From: Granulosicoccus sp.
Lineage (GTDB): Bacteria; Pseudomonadota; Gammaproteobacteria; Granulosicoccales; Granulosicoccaceae
Reading direction: 5' to 3'
DNA: 64,000 nucleotides
Assembly (NCBI GenBank): GCA_023301795.1
Contig: JALZVU010000004.1
Span: 29,791-93,790 of the forward strand
The notes beneath the pieces were generated by a model. It was not told the origin of the DNA, did no database searches, and saw nothing but the letters and a program-made list of their open reading frames with translations. This document shows, one piece after another, positions 48,367-57,033 of the stretch (positions are counted from its first letter, which is position 1; each line of letters begins with the position of its first letter). The position numbers and the translations under genes are program-made.

Positions 48367-49227
48367 TTAAACTTTAGCCGACCCGGGATGAACAGCGACT
48401 TTTTGTGATATTTCACCAAGCCCCTGTATACCCAGACTCATAACCTCACCGGCTTTCAGATAGCGTGGCGGCTTAAAGCCAAGCCCGACACCCGGAGGTG
48501 TACCCGTAGAAATAAGATCCCCGGGGCGCAGAGTCATGTAGCGGCTAAGGTAGCTAATAATGTGTGCAACGCTAAAAATCATCAGCGATGTATTGCCGGT
48601 CTGCATACGTTTTCCGTCGATATCCAGCCATAGGTCCAACGCCTGCGGATCGGCAACCTCATCTCGAGTTGTGAGTTCAGGTCCGACTGGGCAAAACGTA
48701 TCGTGGCTCTTGCCTTTGGTCCATTGCCCAGTGCCTTCAATCTGAAACTCTCGTTCGGACACATCATTCACCACGCAGTAACCGGCCACGTAGTCCAATG
48801 CCTCAGATTCTTCAACATAGTGAGCCTGCTTGCCAATGATAATGCCCAACTCCACTTCCCAATCCAGTTTCCTGGACACCAGCGGCATCAACACGTCGTC
48901 GTTAGGTCCTGAAATGGAGGTATCGGCTTTCATGAAGACCACAGGCTCTTCAGGGATCGGCAGACCCGATTCCGCAGCGTGATCAGAGTAGTTCAGCCCA
49001 ATACACACTACCTTGCGAATATCGTTGACAGGCGGTCCGCGTCTGATCGATGCTGGTACCGCAGGAAGGCTCTTGAGATCGATCGCGCGAAGTGTTGCCA
49101 ATGTCGCATCATCAAGCTGTGCAGGTCCGATGTCATCAATGTGGGCAGACAGGTCACGAATACGCCCATCATCATCAATAGCACCCGGTTTTTCAGATCC
49201 AGGCTCGCCAAAACGTAGTAACTTCAT
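48367..49227 (-). CDS. Fumarylacetoacetate hydrolase family protein (2,4-diketo-3-deoxy-sugar-acid hydrolase type)
   Basis: This 286-residue FAH protein has CIGLNYSDHAAESG, PVVFMKADTSISGPNDDV, LDWEVELGIIIGK (metal-binding Glu residues) and LISTGTPPGVGLG. The closest known groups are the 2,4-diketo-3-deoxy-L-fuconate and -L-rhamnonate hydrolases. First gene of the minus-strand sugar-acid operon, so a C-C bond cleavage of a diketo-sugar acid is a reasonable inference. The exact acid is not decided. Confidence 0.83.
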   Translation of the reverse strand: MKLLRFGEPGSEKPGAIDDDGRIRDLSAHIDDIGPAQLDDATLATLRAIDLKSLPAVPASIRRGPPVNDIRKVVCIGLNYSDHAAESGLPIPEEPVVFMKADTSISGPNDDVLMPLVSRKLDWEVELGIIIGKQAHYVEESEALDYVAGYCVVNDVSEREFQIEGTGQWTKGKSHDTFCPVGPELTTRDEVADPQALDLWLDIDGKRMQTGNTSLMIFSVAHIISYLSRYMTLRPGDLISTGTPPGVGLGFKPPRYLKAGEVMSLGIQGLGEISQKVAVHPGSAKV

Positions 49228-49428
49228 AGAGACATACCGCAGTCAGTTTTCATTAAAGATCCTGTAGGACAAATGAGGGGACTTCTTCCGTGTCCGAAAT
49301 AACCGTTGGGCATCCTGCGGAACGTTGAGTTCTCATTAAGGTCATAAGCCACATTCTGGCGATCATCGGTACACACCAGTACCGAGTTGTGACGCACCAA
49401 AGACTACCCCAAGCGGGCGTGGAATACC

Positions 49429-50292
49429 ATGATTTCGAATGCCATGAAACAGATACCACCCAGCGTTCGCCTTCTGCTCAAGACGCTAACCATTGTTTTC
49501 TGCCTGTTCATCGCACCTGTGGGTTGCATGGTGGCGGCTCACTACACAACAGACAACGCTGCTGGAACAAGCTTCAATCGTTATGGAAGCACACATCAGG
49601 CGCCTTCCGCTGACAGCACAGAAGCGGTCATTCAAGTGTACGCTGCTCGCGCCGCTCGCTGGCGGGGAGCTTTTGGTGTGCACACCTGGATTGCAACCAA
49701 AAAGGCTGATGAGAACAGCTACACAAGGCTTGAGGTCATCGGCTACCGCGTGTACTGGGGTGGAGATGCGGTACGGATCCGCAGTGGCACGCCCGATGGC
49801 ATGTGGTTTGGCAACCGTCCCACGCTACTGCGCGAAATTCGAGGCGACCATAGCGTTGACTCTATGATCGACACCTTGCATGAGGCAGCCAGATCCTACC
49901 CCTATAACGACCGCTACCACGTGTGGCCCGGCCCTAACAGCAATACATTCACTGCTCATCTTGCGCGTCAGGTGCCAGAGCTTCGACTAGAGCTGCCGTC
50001 CACCGCTATTGGTAAAGACTATTTGCCCAACGGCGGGATCATCAGCAAAACACCCAGCAATCTGGGCATACAAATCTCGGCAGGCGGTTATGCTGGATTG
50101 CTGGTAGGCATCGAAGAGGGGGTTGAGGTGAACTTTCTGGGACTGACGGCAGGCGTTGACCTGATGCCACCGGCAATAAAACTCCCTGGTATTGGACGAC
50201 TGGGTTTTAGCGATGTGAGGCGAATCACGCATATGGCACCACAGCCAGCGCAAGTTAGCTTACAAACGAAACCCGACTTACCTGAATCCTGA
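49429..50292 (+). CDS. DUF3750 protein, probable membrane-anchored
   Basis: This 287-residue protein has an N-terminal hydrophobic segment (LLLKTLTIVFCLFIAPVGC; the GC could be a lipid or disulfide Cys). A conserved body follows: GAFGVHTWIATKK, GYRVYWGGDAVRI and NGGIISKTPSNLGIQISAGGYAG. It fits DUF3750, function unknown. It is divergent from the FAH gene with a 201-bp spacer. Start at 49429 has a GGAAT-like site, and an internal ATG at 49444 is also possible. Confidence 0.77.
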   Translation: MISNAMKQIPPSVRLLLKTLTIVFCLFIAPVGCMVAAHYTTDNAAGTSFNRYGSTHQAPSADSTEAVIQVYAARAARWRGAFGVHTWIATKKADENSYTRLEVIGYRVYWGGDAVRIRSGTPDGMWFGNRPTLLREIRGDHSVDSMIDTLHEAARSYPYNDRYHVWPGPNSNTFTAHLARQVPELRLELPSTAIGKDYLPNGGIISKTPSNLGIQISAGGYAGLLVGIEEGVEVNFLGLTAGVDLMPPAIKLPGIGRLGFSDVRRITHMAPQPAQVSLQTKPDLPES

Positions 50293-50319
50293 CGTCAATA
50301 ATTGCCGTGGCCAGCCGCG

Positions 50320-50676
50320 TTATGTCCCGTTATTGACTTCACATTCAGCGACAGTTTTCTGCAAATTCAATAGATCAAAATGCACCTTCATCAACTGATC
50401 CCGAACATCGTCAAAGTAGCTCAACAACCATTGTTCAACGATCTTTTGTACCTGTTGTTTTTGTTCGGGGCTCAAGCCTTCCACAGCATCCAGATTCAGT
50501 TCCGGGTTTGATGGCAACGGTGGCCCCGGATAGCGGCCCATCGTCTCACTGGCCATAGCGGCCCAGATTCGAGAGACCTCAGGATCAGGGTGCTGCGAGA
50601 TGACATCACTCACCAGCGTTTGGAGTTGTCGAACGTGAACGTCTGCTGCATTAGGAAGGTGATGGATAGTGCCCAC
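50320..50676 (-). CDS. Unrecognised 118-residue protein
   Basis: I do not recognise this family. It is acidic and largely helical, with a DVISQHPDPEVSRIWAAMA and a LSPEQKQQVQKIVEQWLLSYFDDVRDQLM segment that could be amphipathic helices. No signal peptide or membrane helix is seen. The track start is a TTG at 50703; a GTG at 50676 follows TGAGGTCACC and is more plausible. It lies 27 bp from the convergent DUF3750 gene. Confidence 0.6.
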   Translation of the reverse strand: MGTIHHLPNAADVHVRQLQTLVSDVISQHPDPEVSRIWAAMASETMGRYPGPPLPSNPELNLDAVEGLSPEQKQQVQKIVEQWLLSYFDDVRDQLMKVHFDLLNLQKTVAECEVNNGT

Positions 50677-50909
50677 GGTGACCTCATTAGAACAAAATGG
50701 CAAAAAATCGACCCGACATTGTAAATAACGTTAATTGGCATTATCTGACAAGCCGGTATGCGCACTATCAACTATCCTTTGCAATAGCGAAGGAACACGA
50801 TCACAACTACAGCACATGTTTTACCCACGCTATGCTGCTTTGTTCATAATTTGTGCGTCGTATGACAAACAGTATTTGCCACTGATTTTTTAAACTTGTC
50901 CAACACCCT

Positions 50910-52928
50910 ATGGCTATGAACGCATACCGATTACCGAGAGTTATAGTTCCAAGACCTGCTGTGCTTTCAGCAATAATCATGATCACAGTTGCCGCAGTCG
51001 GCTGCAGCTCGTCATCTGACACAACAGATCCCGGCACAATAGCGCAAAACATCGATATCGAGGACGGTTCAGACGAGCTGACTCCCGACCAGGAAGTGCC
51101 TTCCAACGATACCCAGCTGCCAGGTGGCAGCACGGATACTCTGATACCGGCCAACCTTGTCCTGTCGCCACTGCCCTCACCGCCACTGACGCCCGCACCC
51201 GCAGAAGACAGTGAGCCTGTACGAGCAGAACGCAACACCACAACGGCAGAAGCGTACTTTGCGGTACGTGATCCACAGATTATTCCGGCTGACATTCTTG
51301 ACGATCTTACCGACGCAGACTTTGAAGCTGGCCCGCTACCAGCAGTGATAAGCACACCTGCAGATGTCGATCCAGCCACTAACACACCGCCTTTTTTCGT
51401 GGACCTGGACAACGTCGAAGTATTTGCCGGGCAACAGCTTTCAGTGCTGTTCGATCCAGAGGATGCCGACGGCGGCTTGCCTGGTATGTTCCCGGGCAAC
51501 CTACCTATAGGAGCCTCGTTTGATGACAACAGAAACGGCACAAAGTCCTTAACCTGGCGCCCGTTAGAGCCGGATGTGGGTATTCACGAATTTACGGTGA
51601 CAGCGGTTGATCCAGCGGTACCCCTGTATCGCTCGACACACACCATACGCATCAAGGTGTCCCTGCCAAGTGATCTGTCCACTATCGTAAACCTGCCACC
51701 CAGCGTCAACAACATCCGACCGCATACCGTCCAGGTAGACGACCCGGTGGTGGCCTATATCAAGGTGGGTGATCCCAACGGCACCATTCCTACCCTGAAT
51801 ATCCTCAATCCTCCGCCAGGCGCAACACTGACACCGCACCCACACGAAGAGGCGATCACCATCCTTCATTTCGTCCCCGATGCACCGCAAATCATCACAC
51901 TCGATCTGCAAGCTGTCGATTCGGTTGATCCAAGCCTTACCGGCGAACAAAGCGTCACTATTGAAGTACTACCCTCAAGCGACTTTATTCGTCCAGGAGC
52001 ACGTCTGCGTCAACTGGCTTCGGCGCGCGATCTACTCTTTGGGTATGCCGTTTTGCAAAGTTATTACGAGCGCCCTGACGGTGCCATCTATACACAGATT
52101 GCCGGTGAGGAATTTAATATAGTCAGTACCGAAAACTCACTGAAATTCGACTTTCTGAACCCTATGCCTGGCAAGTTTCGATGGGCAGCCACAGATAATC
52201 TTGTTCAGCTAGCCAAGGCACAACGTCAGACGGTACACGGGCACACGCTCGTATGGCATCGTCAGCTGCCACCTTGGGTCAAGCGCTCGGCTCTGGCTGA
52301 CAGAGAGCTAATCATGCGTGAGTTTATTGATCGGGTTCTCGGACGCTATGCCGCTGACGTACCCTTATGGGATGTGGTAAACGAATCACTTGAAGAGGAC
52401 GGCACCTTACGAAACTCAGTTTGGTTCGAGGGCATGGGCGCAAGCTACATCGACATCGCCTTTCGTCAGGCACGCGAGTCAGCACCAGATGCCACCCTGA
52501 TCTACAACGACTACGACATCGCTTTTGCAGGTCCTAAGTCAGATGGCATGCTGGCGCTGATGCAACAGCTTAAAGATGCTGGTACACCGCTTGATGGCGT
52601 AGGTTTTCAACTACACCTGTTTGCAGATTTCGACGATGTCGACGAGGTTATCGCTACCTTCCAACGAATAGCAGACATGGATCTTGATATCTACATCACT
52701 GAGCTAGACATCTCCATTGCCGACGGCCAGACCGAAGCTCAGCAGGCTGATCTGTATGAACAGATACTGTCAGCTTGTTTGGATCAACCCAGGTGCAAAG
52801 CGTTTCAAGCCTGGGGCTATACCGACATGTACTCATGGCGTAGTAACTTCAATCCACTGTTTCTGGATGATCGCTATCAGGTTAAACCGGCTTATTTGTC
52901 TCTACAGAAGCGGCTTGGGGAAAACTAG
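50910..52928 (+). CDS. Lipoprotein GH10 endo-1,4-beta-xylanase with long N-terminal Ig-like region
   Basis: This 672-residue protein starts with a lipoprotein signal (SAIIMITVAAVGC, lipid Cys32), then an acidic, Thr/Ser/Pro-rich linker (residues about 35-160). One or two Ig/cadherin-like modules follow (residues about 160-350, PPFFVDLDNVEVFAGQQLSV and FTVTAVDPAVPLYRS), then a GH10 barrel from about residue 355. The acid/base is Glu492 in WDVVNES and the nucleophile Glu598 in YITELDIS. It would be anchored in the outer membrane and hydrolyse xylan or mixed-linkage beta-glycans outside the cell. It stands alone. Confidence 0.9.
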   Translation: MAMNAYRLPRVIVPRPAVLSAIIMITVAAVGCSSSSDTTDPGTIAQNIDIEDGSDELTPDQEVPSNDTQLPGGSTDTLIPANLVLSPLPSPPLTPAPAEDSEPVRAERNTTTAEAYFAVRDPQIIPADILDDLTDADFEAGPLPAVISTPADVDPATNTPPFFVDLDNVEVFAGQQLSVLFDPEDADGGLPGMFPGNLPIGASFDDNRNGTKSLTWRPLEPDVGIHEFTVTAVDPAVPLYRSTHTIRIKVSLPSDLSTIVNLPPSVNNIRPHTVQVDDPVVAYIKVGDPNGTIPTLNILNPPPGATLTPHPHEEAITILHFVPDAPQIITLDLQAVDSVDPSLTGEQSVTIEVLPSSDFIRPGARLRQLASARDLLFGYAVLQSYYERPDGAIYTQIAGEEFNIVSTENSLKFDFLNPMPGKFRWAATDNLVQLAKAQRQTVHGHTLVWHRQLPPWVKRSALADRELIMREFIDRVLGRYAADVPLWDVVNESLEEDGTLRNSVWFEGMGASYIDIAFRQARESAPDATLIYNDYDIAFAGPKSDGMLALMQQLKDAGTPLDGVGFQLHLFADFDDVDEVIATFQRIADMDLDIYITELDISIADGQTEAQQADLYEQILSACLDQPRCKAFQAWGYTDMYSWRSNFNPLFLDDRYQVKPAYLSLQKRLGEN

Positions 52929-52938
52929 GGTTGTAGGT

Positions 52939-52979
52939 CTTACGCCTTGGGAGCCTGTTCGAAGCTCCCGCGGCGTGAG
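52939..52979. terminator. Hairpin between convergent xylanase and dsbB genes
   Basis: CTTACGCC-TT-GGGAGC pairs with GCTCCC-GC-GGCGTGAG around a short loop, giving 14 paired positions with one mismatch. It suits termination of both genes. No U-tract follows on the plus strand. Confidence 0.5.
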
Positions 52980-52983
52980 TGAG

Positions 52984-53508
52984 CTAAGCTGGTGCGTTCC
53001 AGACGCCCTCGCGCCTTAAAAATAGCAATACAAGACCAACAACCAAAAAGCCGGTAAACCAGATTAACGACCACTCGCCCATGCTGAGTGACATAAAACG
53101 CCAGTGGACTTCTGCGCAATTACCATCGCCCTTGAACAACAGGGAAAACGTCTTCAGCCACGGCTCATTTTCAAGCCAATAATGCAAACCCGGACCGCAT
53201 TCGGGCACCAGCTCTGGCGGCAAGTGCTGCAACCACACCTGCCTGCCTGCCGTTGCCATGCCGCCAAGGGCACCGAGTGTGAGTAGTGAGGCCGATATAA
53301 TCTGCACTAAGCGATTGCGTATCGCGAAAAATCCCACCAAAGCAAAGATGCCGATACCAATATAAAACATGCGCTGAGTAATACAGAGCGGACAGGGATC
53401 CAGATACAGCACATTCTCTGCGTAGATCGCATAGCTCATCAAACCGATTACCGAGAACAGACAACCGAGCCACATCAGGCGTCGGGAATATACGGTGGAT
53501 AAACTCAT
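52984..53508 (-). CDS. dsbB: Disulfide bond formation protein B
   Basis: This 174-residue inner-membrane protein has four membrane segments and both redox pairs of DsbB: Cys39/Cys42 (PCPLCITQR) in the first periplasmic loop and Cys104/Cys131 (VPECGPG and GDGNCAEVHW) in the second. It reoxidises DsbA with ubiquinone. The quinone-interacting Arg follows CPLCITQ. It is convergent with the xylanase gene. The DsbA gene is not in the window. Confidence 0.93.
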   Translation of the reverse strand: MSLSTVYSRRLMWLGCLFSVIGLMSYAIYAENVLYLDPCPLCITQRMFYIGIGIFALVGFFAIRNRLVQIISASLLTLGALGGMATAGRQVWLQHLPPELVPECGPGLHYWLENEPWLKTFSLLFKGDGNCAEVHWRFMSLSMGEWSLIWFTGFLVVGLVLLFLRREGVWNAPA

Positions 53509-53520
53509 GGGGGTCTCAGA

Positions 53521-53526
53521 TATAAT
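53521..53526 (+). promoter_or_regulatory. Candidate -10 element in the dsbB/small-gene divergent spacer
   Basis: TATAAT lies 74 bp before the ATG at 53595 on the plus strand, with a poor -35 match 17 bases upstream. It may serve the small membrane protein gene. The minus-strand dsbB start is only 12 bases away. Confidence 0.3.
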
Positions 53527-53594
53527 CGCTAGAGGTTAATGAACAAGAACAAGCTTAGGCTACACTTAAAAACACTCAGCACAGGACACATCGT

Positions 53595-53894
53595 ATGGAG
53601 CAGGTACAGCAATTTCTAGAGCATCCCAATGCGGACCTGATTATGTTCGTGCTCGGTGCCATTCTGGCATTCTTTTGCTTCATACAGATAGTACGCAAGG
53701 GAGCGGCTCTTATGCTGTACCTCGTATTATTTATCGTCGGCATGTTTCCAGTCATGTATGCGTTCAAGGGATCTGACGCTGATTTTCTGGCCAACGCCCG
53801 TGATCGGGTATCAGAGTATGGCGGTCTGGTGCCCGGCATTAAGGATGATGTTCTGGCAGCCTGGTGCACCAAACTTGATGAGGCTGGCCTATGA
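53595..53894 (+). CDS. Small membrane protein of unknown family
   Basis: This 99-residue protein has two hydrophobic segments (ADLIMFVLGAILAFFCFIQIV and LMLYLVLFIVGMFPVMYAF) and a soluble C-terminus with NARDRVSEYGGLVPGIKDDVLAAWCTKL. I do not recognise a family. The coding pattern and a possible promoter support a real gene. It is divergent from dsbB and convergent with the next minus-strand gene. Confidence 0.6.
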   Translation: MEQVQQFLEHPNADLIMFVLGAILAFFCFIQIVRKGAALMLYLVLFIVGMFPVMYAFKGSDADFLANARDRVSEYGGLVPGIKDDVLAAWCTKLDEAGL

Positions 53895-53930
53895 CCAACT
53901 CTGCAGTTTAAAGACCTCGCACGAGCGATA

Positions 53931-54281
53931 CTAGTGCAATACAAAGTGATCAACAAAGTATCTGCCACCTTTAACCGCAATGGTGGTCATGGCCACTACC
54001 TGGCCTTGAGTACTATCAAAGTGTTGATCCCAGATCAGGGTAAATGACTTTTCCTTTCGGAAAATAGCCACCAGTTCGCGAGCGCCAGGCAAGCCCCATT
54101 CGCTTTCACGCTGATTACAGGCCGTGAGAAATTCCTCCGGCCCGAGCATACTTTTCAATGTCACAGAGAAATGCGCGCTATGGCGCTTGTAATCTCTATG
54201 GGATACCCCTGCCATGATGTCGTCCATCATGGGTTCGGCAACTTTTAGGACGCTCTCGTCATCCAGTTCTAGACAGCTCAT
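53931..54281 (-). CDS. Uncharacterised 116-residue protein, NTF2/cystatin-like pattern
   Basis: The sequence starts MSCLELDDESVLKVAEPMMD, then GVSHRDYKRHSAHFSVTLKSML, and ends in alternating beta strands (FTLIWDQHFDSTQGQVVAMTTIAVKGGRYFVDHFVL). This helix-then-sheet order with a central YKRHSAHF resembles small NTF2-like or cystatin-like proteins. No signal peptide or membrane segment is present. Function is unknown. The ATG at 54281 is followed by no strong ribosome-binding site. Confidence 0.6.
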   Translation of the reverse strand: MSCLELDDESVLKVAEPMMDDIMAGVSHRDYKRHSAHFSVTLKSMLGPEEFLTACNQRESEWGLPGARELVAIFRKEKSFTLIWDQHFDSTQGQVVAMTTIAVKGGRYFVDHFVLH

Positions 54282-54366
54282 GGTGTAATGTTACACCACT
54301 CTCTACCTATTCAGACAACAGCCAGCGCCCTTATGGACGGGCCGTAAAGCTCGCTAAGAGCGAGCG

Positions 54367-54591
54367 TCAAGCTTCTTCGCGATTTTGTTTACCTTGTCGA
54401 TACCCTAGGTACCATTCAGTTTCAAGATCTTCTTCAGCGAAATAGGAATAGTGGCAATTTTTAGGGTTCGTACCCCCAACACCAGCATCCATACCTGCCT
54501 TACGCGCCAGCGTCGGGTCTACGGCGTGCAATGGTTTGGATGCTTCAGAAATGACAGTATTCAAACCAACGAAATCAAACGTGCGCTTCAT
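54367..54591 (-). CDS. Ribosome modulation factor-like small protein
   Basis: This 74-residue protein has MKRTFDFVGLN, then a C-terminal part ARKAGMDAGVGGTNPKNC and EWYLGYRQGKQN. The spacing A..G..AG..G....C.Y....W..GY..G resembles E. coli RMF (AHQRGYQAGIAGRSKEMC, then QWLGGWREAM), which dimerises ribosomes in stationary phase. Here there is an extra N-terminal tail. The match is by eye only. Start at 54591 has GGAG; the ORF-track TTG at 54609 is rejected. It lies 85 bp upstream of the NTF2-like gene on the same strand. Confidence 0.6.
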   Translation of the reverse strand: MKRTFDFVGLNTVISEASKPLHAVDPTLARKAGMDAGVGGTNPKNCHYSYFAEEDLETEWYLGYRQGKQNREEA

Positions 54592-54962
54592 TGAGGCAAC
54601 TCCAGACAATTTTTAACTACCCGGGGGGTCCCGGATTTCCAGCGACGTTATCACTACGATGCACTGGTCATCGTCAACCAAGTCTCAGAATCCTGCAATG
54701 GTCTCGTCAGGGCTGCAGAGATGCACGAAAGTCAGAGCATTGACGCATTGTCAGTGAGAACTGTCAGTCGCTTTTCAAGCAAAAGGATACCGCCGGCCTA
54801 TCATCGTCTCTGTGCCCTAGTCGGCATTATAACGTTCTTTTTTCACGCTACGAGCCGCTCAGCCGATCTAGGTGTTAGTCAGAGGGTTAGCTATCAGACA
54901 ATCTAGCGCTCAGATTGCATAACAACATAGACACATCAAAACCCTGTGTAGGCAACGCTCGT
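54592..54962. other. 371-bp region without a supported gene
   Basis: It lies between the divergent RMF-like gene and the GGDEF-EAL gene and probably holds both promoters. A 61-codon ORF (54721-54906) is present but has no family resemblance or ribosome-binding site. A G/C-rich patch (CCGGGGGGTCCCGG) at about 54622 forms an imperfect stem. Confidence 0.4.
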
Positions 54963-57020
54963 ATGCAAGATGTACCTTTATCAACAACGCTGCCCGATAC
55001 AGCGACAGATTCGCGCCTGCAGCTTCTGTCGTTGATCCAGGCACCGTTGTATCTGTTTGACGTTGAAGCGTTTGGCATCGTGTGGGCGAATGAATCAGCC
55101 ATTGCTTACTGGGACGCAGCATCCGCAGAAGAACTTTATGCGCGTGATATCTCCACTTCGGCAAGCGCTTCGGTAAAACTGAGAGTGGTGCAATTTAAAC
55201 AGACCTGTTTTGAGAAGCAGCAGGTTGTTCATGAGCACTGGACCGTGTACCCCAAGGGCAGCCCCAGAGGTGCCGACTTCGAGATTTATCCTTTCACTGA
55301 TAATGAGGGTAAGAAGCTGTTGTTGATGCGAATCAAGGATATCAATCCGATCCTTGATGAAGATATGGCGTACCGAACCACCGCACTGACACACACGGCC
55401 ACCATGATCAGTGCCTATTCGCAAGAACTTGAATTGGTATACACCAATACGGCAGCGGGAAAATCCATGCCTGTCGGGTTAAGCAACGGGCGTCAACGGT
55501 TAGTACTGCAGGCAGAACTACACGCTATTGTTAACGCGTTAGCCGTCGACGGCCAGCACGATGCTGAGGCTCAGGTGCATACAGCAAAAGGCATACGGTG
55601 GCACGCGTTACACGTGCAGCGTTGCACCAACCCGACAACGGGCAAACAGATGTATCTGGTGACCGAGACCGACATCACAGAGCAAGTGCATGCCAAGGAG
55701 GAAGCGTACCGCCTTGCTTTCACCGACTCTCTTACCAATCTACCCAACCGTGCTGCCTTATCCAGACAAATGGACGAGCTGGTGAAAACCAATCCTCCAG
55801 CCCACTTTGCCATCCTGTTTCTGGATCTGGACCGGTTTAAAGTCATCAACGATTCACTGGGCCACGCAGTTGGCGATCAGCTACTGATCGATGTTGCGCA
55901 GAGGTTGCGGCAGGCACTGGGCGAGCAAGGCACGGTCTATCGGCTGGGCGGTGATGAGTTTGTCATGTTAACGGCGCTCTCTGTCGAGTACAACGAGCTT
56001 AAAAGAATCGCTGAGCACGTACTGGCGGCCATGGCAGACCCTGTCATGGTGTCAGGGCATAAGCTGCGAGTTCTCCCCAGCATCGGCATCAGCAGCTCCC
56101 CCAGCGATGGCATGGAGGTGAGTTTGATCATGGAAAATGCAGATGCAGCCATGTACATCGCCAAGGCAAACCAGTGCGGTTATTGTTTTTACGACGCGAA
56201 AATGTCGTCTACTATCACCGAGAACGTCAAAGATCGGATGGGCCTGGAAACTGACATGGTCGCAGCGGTCAAAAATGATGAGTTCGAATTGTACTTCCAG
56301 CCAAAGATCTCAGGCAGAACCCTGGCAGTAGACAGTGTCGAGGCCTTAATCCGGTGGAATCATCCGAAGCGCGGCATGGTGCCACCTGACAAATTCATTG
56401 GTATCGCTGAGGAAACTGGCCAAATCATTGACCTAGGCAACTGGGTGTTGCGCGCCGCGATGAAGCAACAAAGGCTCTGGCAAGACCAAGGCTTGAGCGT
56501 ACCCGTTTCAGTCAACATATCAGCCAGACAATTCAGCGCCAACGACTTGCTGGCGAATGTGTCGGATGCGCTAAAGCAGACCGGTTGTGATCCCCAGATG
56601 ATCGAACTGGAAATTACAGAGTCCATGCTCATTGGCGAGCCCGATGGCGTGCACGCAACATTACAGCAGCTTAGCGCTATGGGCATGAGGTTGGCACTGG
56701 ATGACTTTGGTACAGGCTATTCAAATTTGGCCTATCTGCAAAAATATCCATTGGACTGCATCAAGATCGACAAGATTTTTCTGGCCGATCGCAGCCGTTC
56801 GATGCTCATGGGAACGATACTTAGTATGGGAAAGGTACTGGGTTTGCAGGTGGTGGCTGAAGGAGTAGAAACCGCAACACAGGCAGACTGGCTTATTGCC
56901 CACGGCTGCGATTTGTTACAAGGATTTTATTTCAGCAAACCCAAACCTGTGGCAGAAGTCACCCAGTACCTCATCGACAACGGTATTCCGCTAAAAGACG
57001 ATGGTCGTCGTGTCGCGTGA
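54963..57020 (+). CDS. PAS-like/GGDEF/EAL cyclic-di-GMP signalling protein
   Basis: This 685-residue protein has two PAS-like regions (residues about 20-130 and 140-255), a GGDEF domain (residues about 270-430) with intact LGGDEF, and an EAL domain (residues about 445-685) with intact EALIRWNHP, DDFGTGYSN and KIDKIFL. Both catalytic cores look complete, so it may make and break c-di-GMP. No RxxD inhibitory site is visible just before GGDEF. No signal peptide or membrane helix is seen, so it is probably cytosolic. Start at 54963 is an ATG; the track start at 54915 is a TTG. Confidence 0.88.
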   Translation: MQDVPLSTTLPDTATDSRLQLLSLIQAPLYLFDVEAFGIVWANESAIAYWDAASAEELYARDISTSASASVKLRVVQFKQTCFEKQQVVHEHWTVYPKGSPRGADFEIYPFTDNEGKKLLLMRIKDINPILDEDMAYRTTALTHTATMISAYSQELELVYTNTAAGKSMPVGLSNGRQRLVLQAELHAIVNALAVDGQHDAEAQVHTAKGIRWHALHVQRCTNPTTGKQMYLVTETDITEQVHAKEEAYRLAFTDSLTNLPNRAALSRQMDELVKTNPPAHFAILFLDLDRFKVINDSLGHAVGDQLLIDVAQRLRQALGEQGTVYRLGGDEFVMLTALSVEYNELKRIAEHVLAAMADPVMVSGHKLRVLPSIGISSSPSDGMEVSLIMENADAAMYIAKANQCGYCFYDAKMSSTITENVKDRMGLETDMVAAVKNDEFELYFQPKISGRTLAVDSVEALIRWNHPKRGMVPPDKFIGIAEETGQIIDLGNWVLRAAMKQQRLWQDQGLSVPVSVNISARQFSANDLLANVSDALKQTGCDPQMIELEITESMLIGEPDGVHATLQQLSAMGMRLALDDFGTGYSNLAYLQKYPLDCIKIDKIFLADRSRSMLMGTILSMGKVLGLQVVAEGVETATQADWLIAHGCDLLQGFYFSKPKPVAEVTQYLIDNGIPLKDDGRRVA

Positions 57021-57033
57021 AGCCTAGGCTACG

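Noticed and set aside
54721-54906. 61-codon plus-strand ORF before the GGDEF-EAL gene
   Set aside because: No ribosome-binding site or recognisable pattern; probably promoter region.
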